Assembly: GCA_028551475.1 (NCBI GenBank) | Contig: CM052356.1 | Location: forward strand, 11,187,884-11,251,883 | From: Casuarina equisetifolia | Lineage: Eukaryota > Streptophyta > Magnoliopsida > Fagales > Casuarinaceae | DNA: 64,000 nucleotides | Reading direction: 5' to 3' | Part shown: piece by piece, positions 58,901 to 64,000 of the stretch | Numbering within the stretch: the first letter of the stretch is position 1 | Layout: each line of letters opens with the position of its first letter | The notes under the pieces: generated by a model | Told to the model about the DNA's origin: nothing | Database searches by the model: none | The model's input: the letters and a program-made list of their open reading frames with translations, nothing else | Translations under genes and position numbers: made by a program

Positions 58901-60760
58901 ACTTCAAAAGTAATGAAGCTATATTTCTTGACTCCTCACTAATCAGTAAAGCACATAGGATCTTCATAAAAAATAACTTAACTGTAAAAGAAACAAGACG
59001 TGTCTTTTTTAATGAATTTAACTCTTTCCATAGAAAGATAGAATCGGACATGTTTGATTTTGCAATCAACTTTTTCAAGTTGGTAAAAATTTGGTAAACA
59101 TAGAAATTGAAAGAATAGCCGCTCAAGAAGATAAAAACAAATGAGACCAACATTTTTGAGAATTGGAAATGAGGTAGATTCATATACAATTATAGCAAAC
59201 CCTATATGACAATATAACACACAATCATCAACCAAAAATATGTTTAATTTTGTTTCATTTTTGTCTTAATTTAAACCAAAAAGAGTAGAAGATGCCTATG
59301 AAGAAGAAAATTGTTTAAATGATATACAAGAAGAATTTAATCAATTTGAAAGAATTAAAGAGTGGACATTACTTTCAAGTCTTCAAAATCAATCATTAAT
59401 AGAAATTAAATGAGTCTTTAGAATAAAATTGATGAAAATGGTAATATTACTAAAAATAAAGCTAGATTAGTGGCTCAAGGATATTGTTAAGGATAAAGAA
59501 TACATTGTGATGAAATATATGCACTAGTAGCTAAGCTTGAAGCTATTAAAATGCTATTAGGATTTGCTTGCTTTAAAGATTTACAACTTTTTACCAAATG
59601 ATGTTAAGAGTGTATTTCTGAATGGAGTAATTAATGATGCATTTTATAGATAGTAACCACTTAGGTTTGAAGACTCACAATTTTCTGATCATCCACATAA
59701 ACTTTCTAAAGTGTTATGTAGTTTAAAGAATTAAGAGCATGGTATGAAAGATTGAGTAGTTTTCTTTGAAGTCACGGTTTTAAAAGGGGTAAAGTAGACA
59801 CTATATTTTTTTTTTAATTAAACATATACATGATATGTTGATTATACACCGTGGTTTTAATAAAGATATTCTTTGATGGAATTTTCTAACTTGATGTAGA
59901 ATGAATTTGAAATAACCATGATAGGAAAGCTAAGTTTCCTTCTTGGACCCCAAATCAAGAAAAGACATGATGAAATCTTCATAAGCCAAGCAAAATTTGT
60001 CAGGGTTTTGCTTAATTGATTCCAAATGGAAGAAGCAAAGGCAAATCAAACTCTAATGAGTATATAGTCATGTTTGAATTAGAAAGCATTGGTAAACCTA
60101 TAGATGGCAAGCTGTGTAAAACATGATCGGTTCTCTTCTATGTTTTATAGCATCTAGACCTGATTTTCTTTACAGTACATGTCTACGACAACATTCTAAT
60201 CATGTTCTAGGGAAATACATCTATTATTATCAAATGCATACGATAATGTTTAAAAGGGACCATCAATCTTGGAGTAAGGTATCCTAAACACACACAATTC
60301 CCTTTTCATGCATATAGTGATGTTGACTTTGTTGACAACATATTGGATAGAAAAAACTAAAATAGTACTTGCCACTTTCTAGATCAAAATTTTTATCTTA
60401 TGATACTCTAAAAAGCAAAATACTGTAGCTATTTTCAATGACCAGAGGTAAGAACATAGCTATGGGTAGTTGTTATGCTCAACTTTTATGGATGAAATTA
60501 CAAGTAAAAGATCATTGAATTCATTTAGATCCCATTCTCATCAATTGTGGCAACATTAGTGCTATTAACTTTACAAAAAAAAATCCTATTTAGCACTCAA
60601 TAACAAAACATATTGATATTAAATATCATTCAATTAGAGACATGAATCAAATTGAAATTTGTTAGCATATAACATCAACTAGCAATTATTTCTACCAAAT
60701 CTCTTAGTGGAGAGCATATTATCTCACTAAGGGGGCCTTAGGCCTTTGTTTGTATAATGA
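55980..60760 (+). pseudogene. Decayed copia gag-pol (Sirevirus-like), interrupted
   Basis: A gag C-terminal coiled-coil stretch lies at 56020-56310 (many Lys/Glu, KSEIHETETNSLKKK). After an interruption the frame resumes near 57540. At about 57900-58020 is the protease-side region ending in VSFGDNSKSKIEG. Integrase blocks follow: GKQYVFNVVDDFAG near 58540, a decayed NNLP block near 58820 and SSLISKAHRIFIKNN near 58940. Reverse transcriptase follows, with FLNGVINDAFY near 59620 and RFEDSQFSDHPHKLSKVLCSL near 59665-59730, then a frameshifted AWYERLS. RNase H blocks reach about 60700. The FED...H-K-LYGLKQ-P-AWYERLS style resembles the Sirevirus (SIRE/Maximus) group. It contains dozens of stops and frameshifts. 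Confidence 0.8.
56340..57530. mobile_element. LTR-like insertion within the second copia element
   Basis: The copia frame before and after this stretch is contiguous in family terms, but nothing within it fits copia. It has LTR features: a TATA-like TATTTAAG at about 56665-56672, a purine-rich leader after it, and near 57450-57540 a GTAGGACGATATC...CACTTGCATTTA segment of the kind found at Ty3/gypsy LTR-leader junctions. Ends and target duplication are not defined. Confidence 0.45.
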
Positions 60761-60878
60761 TATTGCTTCCTTTGCTTCTTTATTGAACTATCTACACTAA
60801 CCTTCACTATATTTGGATACTTTGATTGAGAAGCAACCTTCCTTGGGGCCCATTCTTGCCCTGATGGTCTCTTTCATT

Positions 60879-60887
60879 GAGGGGGAG
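60879..60887 (+). other. Candidate polypurine tract of the second copia element
   Basis: GAGGGGGAG lies about 120 bases past the last RNase H-like sequence, where a copia polypurine tract is expected. No matching 3' LTR could be recognised to its right. Confidence 0.5.
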
Positions 60888-62400
60888 TACTCTTTGTCTC
60901 CAATTTTTTATTTTTTATTTTTATTTTTTTTTCTGTGCCAAAATGGGTGAGAGTTTCTGGGTAGTAACTATCGTCCCATCTTGTTTCGTTCTTGTTTTGT
61001 ATAGTTTCTAGAACTGAATTTTTCAACTTAAATGTTCTAAGAAACCAAAATAATATCGTATATATTGATTGGTTGTTCAATAAACAATCCAAAAATGATG
61101 TTTTTCTCACTACTCAATTTGCTTCTACTACCTTTTTCCATACTTTTATAAAATGGAAGTTATGTCACCAAAAAAAAAAAAATGGAAGAATGTTGGATAA
61201 ATTAATTTTACAATAATATCACTCAGAGTTCAATGTAAAATTCAATTCCATGTCATCCTCGGACTGATATGGAAAACGAATTCTCATCACATGAACTAGA
61301 CCTTCTGCTCATAATTTCATTGCTAGACTTTATTATTAAGATAAAATAGTTGGTGTTGTAACAAGTACCACATTTACCTTATTAATCTGTAATACACATA
61401 GCGAACTATCGCGACAAAATTGAAGCACATTTTTTAGTTAAAAAATTAGCTACAGAATTCTAATTAAGGGGAAGAAGAATAGTCTTTACATAGTTTTTTT
61501 GGGTTCAAACCTTTTACCGGGAATTTGCTCTCCTTCATCGTTGGTCTCAGTTCTTCACCTCACATAAAATGGTGAAAAGCTGGTGCTTCCCGAGGAAGAG
61601 TGCATGGGAGCTGCTTCAGGCTTTATTTAAACAGCGGACATGTATGGAGTATCGAGAGAGCGTACCACTTTTCTCCATCTTTCTTCAGCTGAGGTAGGCC
61701 CTAGTCTTCCTCTCTATGCTCTTTTAAGCTTGATGAGGAAGCCAAGCTTGCTGGTGAAAAACGGGAGAGGGTTTATGCACTGCTCAGATCTCACTCATTC
61801 CAGTCACTCAGAGAAGGTCTTAGTCGTATATATGGTCCGTGTAAAGGACTTACCTTATAACTGGATGGAGATTGATGACGTGGCAAAAATGTCCTGTGGA
61901 CCATTTTCCCACTATAAAGAGCAATAGATAAATGCACCCTACGTGTTATTTTCTCCCTGTAGCAAGCTGTAATATGAATATAAGAAGAGCTAGAGAGGGG
62001 ACTTAGCCAATAATGAATTGTGTCCACACAAATAGATTGACTCATCACAATCTATAAGATAGACAAGGCTTACACCAAATAAGACAAAATAACAATGAGG
62101 ACCACACAAATGTGTACACTCTGTGTACACCATGAAGGAATCCTTGCTTTCGAGGCTTTGAAAGGTAAAGGCATCTAACCATTTAGAAGTTGAAATTCAC
62201 TCAAAAATCTTGTGACCTGACTTGGAAATTTATGCATACTCAGAGAATACTTATGTTTTATGTTGTTGAATGATAGATTAGCATCTTTGAGGTTGAAATC
62301 TTTTGTAATTCAGTAAAGGAGCAAAGTTCTAGGGTTGCAATCAAAAACCCTAACTTTGAGTTCTCGAGTGGAGACGGTCAAACTAAAGCTCTGCAAAGGT
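60888..62400. other. Unrecognised intergenic DNA
   Basis: It may begin with a diverged 3' LTR. The plus-strand frame at 61640-61927 and neighbouring short frames match no family. A telo-box-like AAACCCTAA lies near 62346. Confidence 0.35.
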
Positions 62401-63330
62401 TCCAGCTAGAGATATTTTCTCGTACAGTGATTAGATATTTGTTGCGACGTTAACGAGGTTCCTACTTCGGAAAAATAGCTGTCCCTGATTCCGCGATTTC
62501 ATTGGTAGCCTAACTAGGTTGATCTCAGACTTGGATCGGATCACTTTTTTTACCTCCCCAATTTTGACAGCTAACTGATGACACAAGTAAATGTTCCATT
62601 CGCTACAAAATAACCTGCTCGACAGGTGTCCGTGGCGAGGACAAATATCTTCGGCCTTTAAATTAATTTTGGTGTTAAAAACCATAATTCGTGCAGAAAG
62701 CGGTACACCGTTGGGACCGAAGTCATGCTGCTGGACGAGACCTTTTTTGTACTTTTGCCGACGTTTGTTTCTTTTTATATTGTTTTCTCGCAAGGAACTT
62801 TCTTTACGGAACTTTCGTTGCGCGAAGCCTCCGGATACCAATAATGGGACAAAGAGCCTACCTCGAAATTCCTTGGTTTAGGACGCGACGACGTGGCCAG
62901 GTCGCACTTGTTAATGTAGCCACGTAAAAGCGCCTAATTTTTGAGTGACTTAGAGTGATTGTACGCGTTCACTCACAAGATCGACACGTATGCCTGGTAG
63001 ATCTCCCCCAATTTTTCTCGTTTACCGGAGTTGGTTTGCCTAACGCATTCGCGAGCTTTCAAGTCGCGGCTCAAAAAACGGAGCTGCTCGGCCAAGGCGA
63101 CGATTCTATTTCTATTGCAGAAGAAAATGCTACGAGATCCCCCGCTGACGGCTTACTGAGCCGGCTCAAACCGGAATCAATTAATTTATTGAATCACCTG
63201 TTTGCTATGATGAGGCAGCGGCTTGTCCCTACTCCCCAAACATAAAAGACACAATCTGGGGGAATAAGAGCCACCTCGAATTAAAAAGAAAATGAAAATA
63301 GAATTAGATCTAGTGGGGGCATCCCAGCTG
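62401..63330 (+). promoter_or_regulatory. GC-richer, CpG-rich putative promoter
   Basis: GC and CpG content rise sharply compared with the 54-62 kb retroelement region. Short frames on both strands (62431-62841 minus, 62955-63245 plus) overlap one another and show no known domain, as expected of non-coding GC-rich DNA. The stretch ends at a TATA box at 63331. A plant promoter is the simplest reading; a decayed gene is possible. Confidence 0.4.
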
Positions 63331-63337
63331 TATAAAA
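63331..63337 (+). promoter_or_regulatory. TATA box of a gene entering the right edge
   Basis: TATAAAA lies in GC-richer surroundings and is followed at the right distance by a CT-rich leader (from about 63360). Confidence 0.5.
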
Positions 63338-63361
63338 TTCCTTCAACATGGCGGAATTCCT

Positions 63362-64000
63362 GCTCGAGATATTTTTCATGTCGCCTCCTCCTTCGCTCGC
63401 TCTCTAACCCTCAATTCTCTAGCCCTTTTCCGATGATGCGGATCCAGTATTCCGGCTCTGCATCTTGTTCCGTCAGCTACTCCCCATGCTTTGCCCTCAA
63501 ATGGCGATTTTCCTGACCTAGGGTTTCCGTGTCAGCTCTTTCCCGCGTATACTTTCGCTCTACGACGGTTCGCTCGTTGAGTTTTTCTTTTTTCTTTTTC
63601 TTTTTTCTTCTCTTGAAGGTATTACGAGATCGGAGTTTTCTTATATCTGTTCTCGTCTCCACATTGCACCGTAATTTTCTTCGGAACCTAGTGACCTTTT
63701 CAGACGGTTTTTTATTAGAATCCGTTTGGCTGCCGGGAAACTGGGTAAAATGATAGTGAATGGCAACCTACGAATCTTCTTCCTAGCACTTTGGCCAGCA
63801 CCATTTTTCTTTCTATTCTTCTCCATATCTAGCGGCCGTACGGATCTCTGAAAAATGTCTCCGCACCTTACTGCATTACTCATTTATACCGTTCTCCTCG
63901 AGACTACTCCCTTTGTTTATTTCGTTAGAAAATTTCAGATAAGAATCGGAAGGCAAAGCGGACGTCGTATCGAAGCAGAATTGTTTCGGGTTATCAGGTG
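63362..64000 (+). other. Putative 5' UTR with first-intron donor
   Basis: Downstream of the TATA box the plus strand is pyrimidine-rich (CCTCCTCCTTCGCTCGCTC near 63380, long CT/TTC runs near 63570-63620). This is typical of plant 5' UTRs. CTTGAAG followed by GTATTA at 63619 fits an exon-intron junction, so the leader may contain an intron. Small ATG frames at 63433-63516 and 63529-63753 would be upstream frames. No main coding start is visible before the window ends. Confidence 0.4.

Noticed and set aside
61568..61927. Short plus-strand frames near 61.6-61.9 kb
   Set aside because: Two overlapping short frames with no family pattern; likely chance in moderately GC-rich DNA.
62431..62841. 136-codon open frame on the minus strand
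   Set aside because: Arginine- and lysine-rich with no family pattern; it overlaps plus-strand frames in a GC-rich promoter-like region.
1..64000. tRNA, rRNA, CRISPR or prokaryote-type operon
   Set aside because: None was seen on reading either strand. The short repeats present are microsatellites or transposon parts, and gene structure is eukaryotic.

Overview
The window looks like nuclear DNA from a flowering plant, most likely a eudicot. It is AT-rich with long non-coding stretches. The host genes have short exons and GT-AG introns, and the retroelements are typical plant Ty1/copia, Ty3/gypsy and L1-type LINEs in various states of decay. The species cannot be named from sequence alone. 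There is no bacterial or organellar gene organisation, no tRNA or rRNA gene and no CRISPR array that I can see.

Three host genes can be modelled with confidence. (1) 8576-9940, minus: an intronless PB1-domain protein of 454 aa. (2) 21312-29101, plus: an ODR-4-like, tail-anchored ER-type protein; I rebuilt eleven exons that join in frame to 489 aa. (3) 30902-36285, minus: a phosphoglycerate-mutase-like histidine phosphatase; ten exons join in frame to 325 aa, with a first exon that looks like an organelle transit peptide. Genes 2 and 3 converge, with about 1.8 kb between their stop codons. A fourth plus-strand gene probably begins at the right edge: a TATA box at 63331, then a CT-rich leader and a splice donor, with no coding sequence in the window.

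The rest is mostly retroelement debris. At 3.0-6.7 kb two copies of the same copia fragment face each other as a large imperfect palindrome. At 7.3 kb there is a dead copia reverse-transcriptase scrap. At 12.9-16.1 kb lies a decayed Ty3/gypsy gag-pol (minus) and at 16.5-20.2 kb a decayed LINE (minus). At 46075-52864 there is a structurally complete but dead copia element with two 442-bp LTRs, a primer-binding site, a polypurine tract and a near-matching target-site duplication. It sits inside older LTR debris. From 54.3 to 60.9 kb follows a second, more decayed copia element resembling the Sirevirus group, itself interrupted by LTR-like DNA.

I see no clearly new biological system. The best leads are the self-complementary retroelement structures (possible small-RNA sources), a repetitive GC-rich leader in the intact-looking copia element, stop codons in that element at positions that are almost always glutamine, probable non-canonical GC-AG introns in both neighbouring host genes, and a transit-peptide exon on the mutase-like enzyme.
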